Assembly (NCBI RefSeq): GCF_015244675.1
Contig: NZ_JABCQO010000003.1
Coordinates: forward strand, 266,465 to 330,464
Direction: 5' to 3'
From: Gluconobacter cerevisiae
Lineage (GTDB): Bacteria > Pseudomonadota > Alphaproteobacteria > Acetobacterales > Acetobacteraceae
DNA length: 64,000 nt
Part shown: piece after piece, positions 37,754 through 47,357 of the stretch
Position numbering within the stretch: the stretch's first letter is position 1
How the letters are laid out: each line of letters begins with the position of its first letter
Made by a program: the position numbers and the translations under genes
Notes under the pieces: generated by a model
Database searches by the model: none
Told to the model about the DNA's origin: nothing
The model's input: the letters and a program-made list of their open reading frames with translations, nothing else

Positions 37754-37779
37754 CCCCTCTGCCGTTGAAAGCAGAGGGG
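37754..37779 (+). terminator. Hairpin terminator after the lipoprotein gene
   Basis: CCCCTCTGC (37754-37762) pairs with GCAGAGGGG (37771-37779) around an 8-base loop, 16 bp after the stop. There is no T-run, so it may act with Rho or in both directions. Confidence 0.55.
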
Positions 37780-37873
37780 ATGATTCAGGCCGGGGAAGAC
37801 CGGAAGGCCTCGTCCGACCCAATGGATATATTGAAAACAGCTCTCTGCTAGAATGGAAATGTAGGTTGATGAC

Positions 37874-38521
37874 CTACTCTTCCAGCATGGCAGGACCTTG
37901 AGGCAGACAGCTCCACTCTGCGGCCTGGCCGAAGGGTTCCTCCTCGCCAGGCGGTGGAGAGACGACATTTCCTGACAATACGAGCAGCCGGTTCAGCGGC
38001 TCCCATTCCAGCAGTGTTTCAAGCAGAGCCGTTGCGCAGTTCAGACGCAGGAAAGGGCTGTCCCGCGTCAGTTCTGTCATCAGGTCCGTACGCAGTTCGA
38101 GGGCGGATTCCTGCAACCCACACGGCCGCAACCACGACGCCCGCTGTCGTGCGAGCCGGTACAGACAGAGATCATAAGGCGGTTGATCCTGCGGCCCACC
38201 CATCACGCAGCGCAGGAAGGACATGTGAAACCCTGCCAGAACAAAAGGTCTCGGCGCATCCACCGGCATCAGGGCGCGGAACAGGGGATCGCTGATGGTC
38301 AGAGCGGGTTGCCCGTGCTCGTCAAGACTTTCCTCAAGATGACCCGAGGCGCGCCGGGGTTCCCCCAGCCAGAGCAGGCTGCGCCCTTCGACAAACCCGT
38401 CCCTTTGCAGCAGCGTGACAGGAGCGCCCGCATAGGGCGCTCCTTTCTGATCCGGCGTCATGTCGAGCAGTTTCAGGCGCGTGATGGGCCAGCGCGGCAG
38501 CCGGATCGGACCAGGGGTCAT
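37874..38521 (-). CDS. Hypothetical protein, last gene of a four-gene operon
   Basis: A 215-residue soluble protein with no recognised family. It is rich in leucine, proline and tryptophan and has no signal or membrane segment. Its ATG overlaps the stop of the preceding gene by four bases, so the two are translationally coupled. The whole operon lies between the lipoprotein gene and the iteron-like repeats. Confidence 0.55.
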   Translation of the reverse strand: MTPGPIRLPRWPITRLKLLDMTPDQKGAPYAGAPVTLLQRDGFVEGRSLLWLGEPRRASGHLEESLDEHGQPALTISDPLFRALMPVDAPRPFVLAGFHMSFLRCVMGGPQDQPPYDLCLYRLARQRASWLRPCGLQESALELRTDLMTELTRDSPFLRLNCATALLETLLEWEPLNRLLVLSGNVVSPPPGEEEPFGQAAEWSCLPQGPAMLEE

Positions 38522-39165
38522 GACCCGCCTCCCGCGCGCAGCTGCGCTACCAGGGCGAGGAAACGCTTCTGTAACTGCGCTGGCTCAAGGAGGTCGTTGA
38601 GATACCAGATCTCGGGCGTAAGGCACTTCTGCCGGTAGACCTCCAGACGCCGGTCGAACTGCGCCAGAAGATTCGCTTCGCAGTCATTGCGCGTCACGCG
38701 GTCCGCACCGCAGGCGCCTACAATTTCGATATGCATGACACGTGACCCGAAACGGATCGCGAAATCGGAATAGAACCGTGGCTGCTGAGACGGGTCGAGG
38801 GCAATTTCCAAGTCCAGCGCGACATCCCGCGGAACAATGGGTTTGATCGCCTCATAGGCAATCCGCTCCGGGGTTGAATTCAGCCGGGTTCCGTCAGAGG
38901 CAACGCGGCCATGGCTGGGCAGACCGGGCCAGCGCTGCTCGACCCTGCGCAGGAGACCGGCCCAGACGCCGGGTCCTTCATCACCCAGTTGCGTGAGATG
39001 CCGCCCCGCCGGCTGAAGGTAGCGGAACAGGCTTGAGGGCGGCTGTGCCTTCAGTTTGTAACTGATGTCACGATACAGATCGAGATCGTCATCCGTGGGC
39101 TCGAAAAATGAGCGCGCGTGACGGGGCACGGTCGCCGCAGCGACCGGGATTTTTGTAAGAAGCAT
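38518..39165 (-). CDS. Hypothetical protein, possibly a nuclease-like fold
   Basis: A 215-residue protein. After LNSTPERIAYEAIKPIV there is YSDFAIRFGSRVMHIEIVG, a strand-turn-strand pattern with an acidic pair (D and E) resembling PD-(D/E)XK or DUF559-type nucleases, but the lysine is replaced, so activity is doubtful. No firm family. It overlaps the next gene by four bases. Confidence 0.5.
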   Translation of the reverse strand: MLLTKIPVAAATVPRHARSFFEPTDDDLDLYRDISYKLKAQPPSSLFRYLQPAGRHLTQLGDEGPGVWAGLLRRVEQRWPGLPSHGRVASDGTRLNSTPERIAYEAIKPIVPRDVALDLEIALDPSQQPRFYSDFAIRFGSRVMHIEIVGACGADRVTRNDCEANLLAQFDRRLEVYRQKCLTPEIWYLNDLLEPAQLQKRFLALVAQLRAGGGS

Positions 39166-39237
39166 GAAGCATCCAGATTTTTGAGAAGATGAAATAAAGG
39201 GACAGGCCGACGCTGTCGGGCCGGTCGGTGTCAGGTG

Positions 39238-39828
39238 TTACGGGCGATACTTGAGGCCGCTCCCAGGCACCTGTCCGGTCCAAAGGGTTTCGATCAGTCG
39301 GGCCGCGGCCTGAATACGGACGAGATCGGAAGCCGGATGAACGCCCGAGCGATCTTCCGCTGCAAACCGGGCCAGAAGTCTTTCCGGATCATCTCCAATC
39401 CCTGCCAACTCTGGCGCAAGCTGCAGCATCAGAGCGGCAAGGGTCATGACCTGCGGCGTTTTCGTTGAGCAGGGCCCGAGCCAGGCCATCTCCTGCACCC
39501 CCATGAGCAGGACGAGATCCGGAAGAAGGACAGCAGAAGAGAGGATGCTGTCTGTGCCGTCCTCTCCTGCACCCGTGAAGTCTGGCATGGGCTGGTGCAG
39601 GATCTGGTCCCACAGAGCCTGCCGGTTGGCCGGGTCCTGATCGGCGGACAGACAGGGAAACCACAGCCCCAGACGTTCGGCCACGGGCACGGGCTCAGTC
39701 CGGGACAGGACAAGATCGTACAGACATACCGCACTCCCGGTCGTCCTGAGCGGAGCGTCCCGGCGATCACGGGAGGAGACAAGACCCATCAGGCGGACAG
39801 CGAGGTCCGTGCGCCGGAAGGGCGTCAT
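39238..39828 (-). CDS. Hypothetical protein of a four-gene operon
   Basis: A 196-residue soluble protein, unrecognised. It has a helical pattern with hydrophobic stretches (SSAVLLPDLVLLMGVQEMAW) that are too short for membrane passage. Its ATG overlaps the stop of the 67-residue gene upstream by four bases. Confidence 0.5.
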   Translation of the reverse strand: MTPFRRTDLAVRLMGLVSSRDRRDAPLRTTGSAVCLYDLVLSRTEPVPVAERLGLWFPCLSADQDPANRQALWDQILHQPMPDFTGAGEDGTDSILSSAVLLPDLVLLMGVQEMAWLGPCSTKTPQVMTLAALMLQLAPELAGIGDDPERLLARFAAEDRSGVHPASDLVRIQAAARLIETLWTGQVPGSGLKYRP

Positions 39829-40031
39829 GTCCGGTCTCCTACGCGGTCCGTCAGCGCCCGGTTCAGGGAACGGATCGTCTGCGCCAGAACGATCAGCGTT
39901 CCCTCAAGCCGGGTGTCGCTTGTGAAGGCTCCGGGCTGCGCGATCACATCGCGCAGTATGGGAAGAACAATGCCTGCCAGGACGGCGTGAGCATCAAAAA
40001 GCGTGTCGAGTTCGGTGACTGATCTGGTCAT
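39825..40031 (-). CDS. Small hypothetical protein, first gene of the four-gene operon
   Basis: A 68-residue helical protein (MTRSVTELDTLFDAHAVLAG). The ATG at 40031 has GGAG nine bases upstream. It heads the operon running to 37874. No family is recognised. Confidence 0.5.
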   Translation of the reverse strand: MTRSVTELDTLFDAHAVLAGIVLPILRDVIAQPGAFTSDTRLEGTLIVLAQTIRSLNRALTDRVGDRT

Positions 40032-40738
40032 TGCGAAAGGCTCCAAAAAGAGGTAGCCCAGAGAACGAGAGAGAAAATCCTCGCTCTGGTCGCACGGCGA
40101 CCATTCCAGCTCACGCCCCGCGTGAGCCCATCTGGGGTGAGGACCAGCCCGGCCCTCCCTTGCGAAGCCAAAAAAACGACAGACCCCCCCTGATCATTTC
40201 CCGTCATGAGAGAGCGAGAAAGGTTGAGTTCTGCACCGCCGCCCTCAGGGCGGCGCGACCCCGGAACGGGGGCGCGTGCAGGTCCGGATGACGCGTCACA
40301 ACGTGATGCGGACGCCCCCGGCGGGGCACGAACATGAAACGGTTTCAAGGGACTGTTTTAAAAGGGTTTTTGGAGCCTTGCTCCAAAAACCCGGTATCGT
40401 GCCATCTTAAGCGATCTGGCAGTACGATTTCATGGCGCATTGCCATGGTCTGAGGTTGCTGATCGGGTATCACCCTGATCCGCCCTCGTCGTGTGACGCT
40501 TGAATGACGCATCCCGGGTCCGCGCGATGGCGACATGACGCATGGATGACGCGTCACGGAGAGTGTTCGGACCGGCATGACGCATGAATGACGCATGCGT
40601 GACGCGTCATCGGGCTTTTGGTGGATCTTCAGGGCGATCAGCAGAATTCATGCATTTTGCCACAGAGGCGGGGATGGGGTTCTGAAGGCGCTGGAACCAT
40701 TCCTTATCCGGAAAAATTATTCAGCGATTGAGGCCCGT
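40032..40738. other. 700-bp non-coding region with iteron-like repeats
   Basis: No gene is supported. It holds the promoter side of the four-gene operon, a TGACGCGTCA palindrome at 40289-40298 and the repeat array at 40494-40609. It has the look of a replication or partition control region of a mobile element. Confidence 0.6.
40494..40609 (+). repeat. Three 20-bp direct repeats at a 42-bp period, plus palindromes
   Basis: Units of the form TGACGCWTGRATGACGCRTS start at 40494, 40536 and 40578, exactly 42 bp apart, which is four turns of B-DNA. Two units carry or abut the perfect palindrome TGACGCGTCA (40547-40556 and 40600-40609); a further copy is at 40289-40298. Regular phased repeats of this kind are iterons or partition sites in plasmids and integrative elements. 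The binding protein is unknown. Confidence 0.75.
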
Positions 40739-42031
40739 TCAGGCGTCTGGATCTCCGATGTCAGAGTTTTTCCAGGTGAAGAGCGGGGCGCTGTCAGGAT
40801 CGGGACGCTGAGGCTTTGCGATTGCCTCAGTGGATTGCCCTGCACAGAAGCGTTCCCAGGCATGCATCATCTCGGAACGCCTGTTGAAGAGATCCCCCCG
40901 GCGATAGGCGGCCTCAACCTTGTCACCGATGGCATGGGCCAACGCCATTTCGGCGACCTCCCTCGGAAAGTCGGTTTCTTCGGCCGCCCAGTCCCGGAAG
41001 CTGGAGCGCAAACCATGGATCGTCACATCCTTCGTGCCTGCGGCCTGATGGAGGGCCTTGGAGACCGCGACATCGCTCAACGGCGAACCGACCCGGCCAC
41101 CAGGAAAGACGAAACTGTCCTCACCGAGACTGGATCTCAGGGTCTGGACTTTATACAGCAGCGCCATCGCTCCGTTCGTCAGGGGCACACGATGCTCCCG
41201 CCCGGCCTTCATCCGCTCGGCCGGGATGGTCCAGATCTGTTTCTTCAGATCGATTTCCGACCACAGGGCCTTTCGGACCTCGCCAGACCGGGTTGCGGTC
41301 AGGCAGACGAACCGTGCGGCCAGAGCTCCCACACCATGCTCGGCGCTGAGCCGGCTGTAGACCGGCGGGAGGTCGCGATAGGGCAAGGCGGCATGGTGCA
41401 CCACCTTCGTGACTGCCGTGGGTTTGGGGAGGATGTTGGCCAGATGCCCCCGCCAGCGGGCCGGGTTCTCCCCCTCGCGCCAGTGGTGGCTCTGCGCATA
41501 GTCCAGAATACGCTCCATCCGTCCACGCAGCCGTGTTGCGGTTTCGGTCGTGCTCTCCCAGATCGGTCGCAGGACGGCGAGAACGTCCTCTGTCTGGACG
41601 CTGCCAATCGGTTTCTGACCGAGGATGGGAGAGACATGCCGCTCCAGAGAGCTGCGCCACATGGGCGCCGAGCGCGGATCTTTCCAGCCCGGCGCCTGTT
41701 CGGTGATGTACTGCTCGGCAACCTGCGCGAAGGTGCGCTCCTGAACATCAGGTCCCTTCTGTCGGGCTTTTTCTTCCAGGGGGTCGATCCCCTGCAGAAG
41801 CAGGCGCCGGTTCTCGGTCGCCTGGAGCCGGGCATCGGCCAGAGAAATATCCCGGGCGGGACCGAGTCCCATTTCCCGTCTTTTGCCGGTCTCAGGGCTT
41901 TTGTAGCGGAAAGTCCAGGCCCGGGTGTCGCCGCGGACAGTGATCCATAGATTTCCGCCATCACCATAGACCCCGTCTTTGAGGGAGGCGACCTTGCGGG
42001 CATTCATCTGGTTCGGCGGAAGCTTGCTCAT
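40739..42031 (-). CDS. P4-type tyrosine integrase of the main island (DUF4102)
   Basis: A 430-residue integrase. The N-terminal DUF4102 arm-binding domain includes GVYGDGGNLWITVRGDTRAW and MGLGPARDISLADARLQATE. The catalytic part has the first arginine in VCLTATRSGEVRKALWSEID, HGLRSSFRDWAAE and ALAHAIGDKVEAAYRRGDLF for the remaining R, H and Y. The start is ATG 42031. Its 5' end is about 150 bp from the right att copy, the usual geometry. It is the enzyme that presumably moved the 11139-42197 island into tRNA-Ser. Confidence 0.93.
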   Translation of the reverse strand: MSKLPPNQMNARKVASLKDGVYGDGGNLWITVRGDTRAWTFRYKSPETGKRREMGLGPARDISLADARLQATENRRLLLQGIDPLEEKARQKGPDVQERTFAQVAEQYITEQAPGWKDPRSAPMWRSSLERHVSPILGQKPIGSVQTEDVLAVLRPIWESTTETATRLRGRMERILDYAQSHHWREGENPARWRGHLANILPKPTAVTKVVHHAALPYRDLPPVYSRLSAEHGVGALAARFVCLTATRSGEVRKALWSEIDLKKQIWTIPAERMKAGREHRVPLTNGAMALLYKVQTLRSSLGEDSFVFPGGRVGSPLSDVAVSKALHQAAGTKDVTIHGLRSSFRDWAAEETDFPREVAEMALAHAIGDKVEAAYRRGDLFNRRSEMMHAWERFCAGQSTEAIAKPQRPDPDSAPLFTWKNSDIGDPDA

Positions 42032-42041
42032 GGCTTTTTAG

Positions 42042-42063
42042 TCCCATCTTCCGTCCCACCTTA
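42042..42063. repeat. Right pair of arm-type integrase-site candidates
   Basis: TCCCATCTT (42042-42050) and TCCCACCTTA (42054-42063) repeat the elements at 11208-11229 near the left end. They lie between the integrase start and the att copy. Confidence 0.7.
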
Positions 42064-42181
42064 CGGGATAGGTTTCAATGCGTCTATCTGCTTCTTCAGG
42101 ATGGCATGGATTTCTGTAAAATCATGAAAAACAAGGGTTATTGCACCGATCTGCTTTTCCGTGATGCCCCAGGTCGGCGGA

Positions 42182-42197
42182 CACCCTCTCCGCCAGA
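42182..42197 (+). repeat. attR: 16-bp copy of the tRNA-Ser 3' end
   Basis: Exact copy of CACCCTCTCCGCCAGA found at 11139-11154; no tRNA body precedes it. It marks the distal boundary of the island. Confidence 0.92.
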
Positions 42198-42308
42198 AGA
42201 TATATTCTATGACATTCCATGATGCGCATCCGGCCTTGAATTCGGCGGGTTTCCGACGATTTTAACGATCCAGAGCGTACTGTGGCAATCCTTGAAGCGC
42301 ATGCAATG

Positions 42309-42350
42309 CGGGGGTAGTTATGGGGGTATCAGAATGGTCCTGGGGGTATC
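42309..42350 (+). repeat. TGGGGGTATC repeats just before the second integrase
   Basis: TGGGGGTATC occurs at 42321-42330 and 42341-42350, 20 bp apart, with a variant CGGGGGTAGT at 42309-42318. Such G-rich repeats next to DUF4102 integrases are typical arm sites. They differ from the repeats of the first integrase, so the two enzymes have distinct specificity. Confidence 0.6.
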
Positions 42351-42351
42351 G

Positions 42352-43560
42352 ATGCTGACAGATGTCCAGCTCCGGCGCCTTGCCCCGAAAGACAAGGCTT
42401 ACAAGCTTGCAGACGCAGGTGGTCTTTTTATTCTCGTCCAGCCGAACGGATCGCGCCTCTGGCGTATGAAGTATCGCTTCGGTGGCAAGGAGAAACTCCT
42501 TGCATTTGGCACTTATCCCGAAGTGACGCTCGCAAAAGCCAGAGACGCCCGGGATCAGGCACGTAGCGAGCTCCGTGCCGGTCGGGATCCTTCATTGACC
42601 CGCAAACAGCGTCAGGCAGAAGCCCGACAGACAGATCGCCAACTCAGAAACGTTGGAGAAATCTGGATCGCTTCCCAGGCCTCGCGCTGGACCCCGCGCC
42701 ACCGGAAAAACGTCGAAACAAGCTTGGAGCGGTTCGTCTGGCCTGATCTGGGCTCTCTCAATCTTGACGATATCACTCCGCCAATGGTGCTCGCGACCAT
42801 CAGAAAGATCGAAGCCGGAAGAGCCAGGGAAACGGCACGCCGGATACGTCAGAGACTGAGTGCGATTTTCCTGTTCGGCATTGCCCACGGTCTGGGCACA
42901 CAGGATCCCGCAGCGGTCATCAAGGGGGCACTCGTTCCGCTGAAAAAAGGTCGTCAGCCCGCCATCACCGATCTGGGGGAACTGCGCGATCTGTTCCGTC
43001 AGGTTGAAGCCATTCCGGCTCACCCTGTGACGTTACTGGCGCTCCGCTTTCTCGCCCTGACCTCTGTACGTCCCGGCGAGGTCCATGCCATGGGATGGCA
43101 CGAACTTTCAGAGGATCGGTCCGTCTGGCTGATTCCGGCAGAGCGCATGAAGATGCGTCGGGAACATGAAGTCCCCCCTTCCCGACAGGCGCGCGAGATT
43201 CTGGAGGCAGTTTTCCTGCTGACAAGCAAAGGGCCGCTCGTTTTCCCAAACAACCGATGGGCGCATCGCCCGATGAGTGAGAACGCGTTCAGTTATCTTC
43301 TTCAGCGGTCAGGATATTCTGGGCGCCAGGTTCCGCACAGCTTTCGGGCGTCATTCTCGTCAATCATGAACGAACGCTACCCGTCCGACAGGGCCATCAT
43401 CGACCTCATGCTGGCGCATCAGAACAAGGATCGGGTGGAAGCAGCCTATAATCGTGCTCTTCATCGTGAGCGAAGAAAAGAACTCGCTCAGATCTGCGCC
43501 GATCTTCTTATGGAGCACGCTTCACCCCCAGCCGATTTTCTCGGTCACCAAAAGCGATAG
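42352..43560 (+). CDS. Second P4-type tyrosine integrase (DUF4102)
   Basis: A 402-residue integrase. N-terminal DUF4102 domain: QLRRLAPKDKAYKLADAGGL with GGKEKLLAFGTYPEVTLAKA. Catalytic segment: LTSVRPGEVHAMGWHEL, HSFRASFSSIMNERYPS, DLMLAHQNKDRVEAAYNRAL. The ATG at 42352 has GGGGG five bases upstream. It is transcribed away from the island and so probably belonged to a second, now mostly lost, element. It looks full length. Confidence 0.92.
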   Translation: MLTDVQLRRLAPKDKAYKLADAGGLFILVQPNGSRLWRMKYRFGGKEKLLAFGTYPEVTLAKARDARDQARSELRAGRDPSLTRKQRQAEARQTDRQLRNVGEIWIASQASRWTPRHRKNVETSLERFVWPDLGSLNLDDITPPMVLATIRKIEAGRARETARRIRQRLSAIFLFGIAHGLGTQDPAAVIKGALVPLKKGRQPAITDLGELRDLFRQVEAIPAHPVTLLALRFLALTSVRPGEVHAMGWHELSEDRSVWLIPAERMKMRREHEVPPSRQAREILEAVFLLTSKGPLVFPNNRWAHRPMSENAFSYLLQRSGYSGRQVPHSFRASFSSIMNERYPSDRAIIDLMLAHQNKDRVEAAYNRALHRERRKELAQICADLLMEHASPPADFLGHQKR

Positions 43561-43641
43561 ACAGCCACCTCCATCTTTCAGTGGAAAGCAATACCAGATC
43601 AAAGAGCTTGATAAGGTCGGCCCGCATGTCCGGCGCGATAG

Positions 43642-44392
<751 letters not shown>

Positions 44393-44470
44393 AATCCCTC
44401 TCCGGTAAGCCCTGGGCAGTTCACCCAGAAGGGCAATGGGAGATCTTTTTCCACCGCTTAAACACAGCTG

Positions 44471-45268
44471 CTAGAGCGTTTTTGCTATGACGCCAAGCCA
44501 TGGACTTAACCAGCCCAGACCCTCAGATGTCGTAGAGCGGGGATTATATTCGCACCCAATCCATCCGCGATAACCAACACGGTCCAGCCATTTGAAAAGA
44601 TAAGGATAATTGACCTCACCCGCGTCTGGCTCATGCCGATCAGGGACGCTAGCCGCCTGAATATGGCCGATCGATTCAAATAAGGTCTCCAATCGCACCA
44701 CAAGGTCACCCTGCATGATCTGCGCGTGATACAGATCGAACTGGATCTTCACATTATCCACCCCGATCAGGTCACAAACTGCCTTCGTTTCTTCCTGATA
44801 GTTCACAAAATATCCGGGCATGTTGCGCGTATTGATAGCTTCGAGAACGATAGTCAACCCAAGAGACTTCGCTTGTGAGGCGGCGTATTCAATATTCCGC
44901 AGATAGGTTTCCATCTGTCGTTCATACGGGATGTCATGATCGCGCAGACCGGCCATGACATGCAGGCGGCTGTTCCCGAGAACCTGAGAGTACTCCAGTG
45001 CCAGCCCGATCGTGCGCTCGAACTCCTCTTCACGCCCAGGGAGTGCCGCCAATCCACGCTCCCCCTGATCCCAGTTTCCAGGAGGGGCATTGAACAGCGC
45101 AACATGCAGATCGTTTCCCCGGACGCGGGTCTTCAGGTCCTGCCTGTCAAAAGCATATGGGAACAGGAATTCGACGCCTTTGAACCCATCGCGCGCGGCG
45201 GCGTCAAAACGCTCGAGAAATTCAAGCTCCGGGTAGTTCATGGTCAGGTTTGCGGCAAAAGCGGGCAT
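44471..45268 (-). CDS. otnI: 2-oxo-tetronate isomerase (hydroxypyruvate isomerase-like)
   Basis: A 265-residue TIM-barrel protein of the hydroxypyruvate isomerase family, starting MPAFAANLTMNYPELEFLER. Recognisable segments are RVRGNDLHVALFNAPPGNWD, VLEAINTRNMPGYFV and VKIQFDLYHAQIMQGDL, and the end segment WIGCEYNPRST. The ATG at 45268 has AAGGAAG nine bases upstream. It is the last gene of the four-carbon acid sugar operon, where it interconverts 2-oxo-tetronate and 3-oxo-tetronate on the D-erythronate branch. Its place beside the kinase and aldolase genes supports otnI over plain hyi. Confidence 0.88.
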   Translation of the reverse strand: MPAFAANLTMNYPELEFLERFDAAARDGFKGVEFLFPYAFDRQDLKTRVRGNDLHVALFNAPPGNWDQGERGLAALPGREEEFERTIGLALEYSQVLGNSRLHVMAGLRDHDIPYERQMETYLRNIEYAASQAKSLGLTIVLEAINTRNMPGYFVNYQEETKAVCDLIGVDNVKIQFDLYHAQIMQGDLVVRLETLFESIGHIQAASVPDRHEPDAGEVNYPYLFKWLDRVGYRGWIGCEYNPRSTTSEGLGWLSPWLGVIAKTL

Positions 45269-45293
45269 GACGTGAGACTTCCTTTGTGGTGAA

Positions 45294-46682
45294 TTACGAG
45301 ACGAAAGGCCACAGGATGCAGGTTGCCAGAAACCCCAGAATACCAAGGGTCGTTGTCAGAACAGTCCAGGTCCGCAGACCGTCTGCCACATCAATTCCGG
45401 ACAGTTTCGTGAAGATCCAGAACCCTGCGTCGTTGACGTGAGACACCGATAGCCCTCCTCCCCCCATGGCAAGCGCCAGCAGAGCAAGCTGGTTGGGGTT
45501 GGCATGCATCTCGGCAATCATGGGGCCGAGAATTCCCGCAGTCGTCACAAGGGCCACCGTCGTCGACCCCTGCACCGCGCGTAGGATCATGCTCAGAATA
45601 AAAGCCAGTGCGAGAACAGGCAGTCCGGTTGTGCGGAGCATGTCAGAGATGACGTGGCCAATCCCACTTTCCACCAGGATATTTCCGAATACGCCGCCAC
45701 AGCCCGCAATCAGGATAACCATCGCGACGCCAGGCACTGCTGAACCGATAACGGTCGAGACCTGCTCGAGGCTCCATCCCCGTCGCAGACCCAGCATATA
45801 TCCTGCAAGAAGCGTATCAAGCAGAAGGGCTGTTATCGGCGAGCCAATGAGATGGGCAGTTCCGGCGTAGGAATATCCGGGCGGAAGAAAGATCGACAGC
45901 ATGGTCCCCAGCATGATGAGGACGATCGGAAGCAGGATCAGGCCGACAATCAGCCAGAATCCGGGAGGCTCCGCCGAAGGCAGCACGTGAACGGAGGACT
46001 CTGGCCCAGCCTTGAACATCTCCCCTTCACATCCGCTGACCGCTGCGCGGATGTCTGGCGCGTAAGTGAACTCGCGTCGCGTCATGCGCTGCGCAATCAG
46101 GGCACCCGCTCCACAGACGAGCAGGGTTATGGGGACCCCGAATGCCAGAATACGCCCCATATTCGCACCAATCTGCGCTGCGGCAGCGGCAGGCCCCGGA
46201 TGGGGTGGCAGGAACGAATGCACCGTCAGCATGGCCGCGCACATCGGAAGTGCGAAAGTCATGAGAGAGCGTCGGGTTACGTTCGACACACCGTAAAGCA
46301 GTGGCATGACCATGATCACGCCAACCTCGAAAAAGACCGGAATGCCGATCAGAAACCCTGCGAGCGTCAGGGCAAGCGGGACGCGTCTGTTTCCGAAACG
46401 GGCGATAAGATCGCGTGCGAGAACCTGGGCGCCCCCTGAAATCTCAACGATTTTCCCGATCATGGCCCCGAGGGCGATGATGATGGCGATGTGTCCCAGC
46501 GTCTTGCCCATCCCGGCTTCAATTGCAGGGACGATCTTGGCTGCGGGCATCCCGGCAAAAAGGGCGACAAACATGCTGACGATCAGCAGCGTCAGGATCG
46601 GATGAAGCTTGAAACGGATGATCAGCACCAGCATCAGTACGATGCCGGCAATGGCGCTGACCAGAAGAACCATCGGGGTCAT
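45294..46682 (-). CDS. GntP-family gluconate/acid-sugar permease
   Basis: A 462-residue inner-membrane transporter with about 12-14 hydrophobic segments. GntP marks are LHPILTLLIVSMFVALFAGM, SFLPPHPGPAAAAAQIGAN and GGGGLSVSHVNDAGFWIFTK near the C-terminus. It probably brings in L-threonate or D-erythronate, matching the ygbN position in the E. coli operon. It lies 33 bp after the aldolase gene and 25 bp before the isomerase gene. Confidence 0.9.
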   Translation of the reverse strand: MTPMVLLVSAIAGIVLMLVLIIRFKLHPILTLLIVSMFVALFAGMPAAKIVPAIEAGMGKTLGHIAIIIALGAMIGKIVEISGGAQVLARDLIARFGNRRVPLALTLAGFLIGIPVFFEVGVIMVMPLLYGVSNVTRRSLMTFALPMCAAMLTVHSFLPPHPGPAAAAAQIGANMGRILAFGVPITLLVCGAGALIAQRMTRREFTYAPDIRAAVSGCEGEMFKAGPESSVHVLPSAEPPGFWLIVGLILLPIVLIMLGTMLSIFLPPGYSYAGTAHLIGSPITALLLDTLLAGYMLGLRRGWSLEQVSTVIGSAVPGVAMVILIAGCGGVFGNILVESGIGHVISDMLRTTGLPVLALAFILSMILRAVQGSTTVALVTTAGILGPMIAEMHANPNQLALLALAMGGGGLSVSHVNDAGFWIFTKLSGIDVADGLRTWTVLTTTLGILGFLATCILWPFVS

Positions 46683-46715
46683 ATCAGGACTTCTCCTGCT
46701 TTCGAAAAGGCCAAG

Positions 46716-47357
46716 TCAGTCCCATTTCACCCCGAACACAGCCGCAATCTCCGCAAGTGCGGCATCACCCAGCGGTACAGGCCGGGGCGTGGTCATCAGC
46801 CACAGGCGCGCGGTTTCTTCGAGTTCCGCAAGCGCATCACTGGCACTTGTCACACTGCGTCCCCACACGACGGGCCCGAGCCGATCCAGCATGACGCCGT
46901 TGACGGAGGAAGCCAGTTCAGCCACCCGGGCGGCCGCTTTCGGCGATCCCGGACGTTCATAGGGGATCAACGGAACACGCCCGATCTTCATGACCTGGTA
47001 CGGTGTGATCGGGGGTAGGATGGCGTTTTCGGCGTCCACACCCGCTAGGGTCAGCGCAACAAGATGAGTGGAATGTGTGTGGATGATCCCGTTGCAGTCC
47101 GGTCTCTGCTCATAAATTCTGCGATGCAGGGTTACCGTTTTGGAGGCGCGCGGTCCGGAAACCTGATTGCCTTCAAAATCGGTTTTGGCGATTCCTTCGG
47201 GCGTAAGGCGTCCCAGACACACGTTCGTGGGCGTAATGAGCCAGCCATCCGAGAGACGCGCGCTGATATTTCCCGCACTTCCGCTTGTATGCCCACGCGC
47301 ATACAGGTCCCGCCCAATCGCACAGATTTCTTCGCGGCAGGCTGTTTCATCAATCAT
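46716..47357 (-). CDS. otnC: 3-oxo-tetronate 4-phosphate decarboxylase (class II aldolase family)
   Basis: A 213-residue class II aldolase/adducin-family protein. The zinc-site histidines are in IIHTHSTHLVALT, and the TSGSAGNISARLSDGWLITP segment binds phosphate. It removes CO2 from 3-oxo-tetronate 4-phosphate to give dihydroxyacetone phosphate. Its ATG overlaps the stop of otnK as ATGA. Confidence 0.9.
   Translation of the reverse strand: MIDETACREEICAIGRDLYARGHTSGSAGNISARLSDGWLITPTNVCLGRLTPEGIAKTDFEGNQVSGPRASKTVTLHRRIYEQRPDCNGIIHTHSTHLVALTLAGVDAENAILPPITPYQVMKIGRVPLIPYERPGSPKAAARVAELASSVNGVMLDRLGPVVWGRSVTSASDALAELEETARLWLMTTPRPVPLGDAALAEIAAVFGVKWD

Noticed and set aside
40345..40596. Minus-strand frame through the 42-bp repeats
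   Set aside because: The coding look comes from the repeats themselves (RHSCV, RHPCV); no start signal.
44396..44404. CCCTCTCCG as a third att copy
   Set aside because: Only 9 of 16 bases match and it sits beside the IS3 relic; chance is likely.
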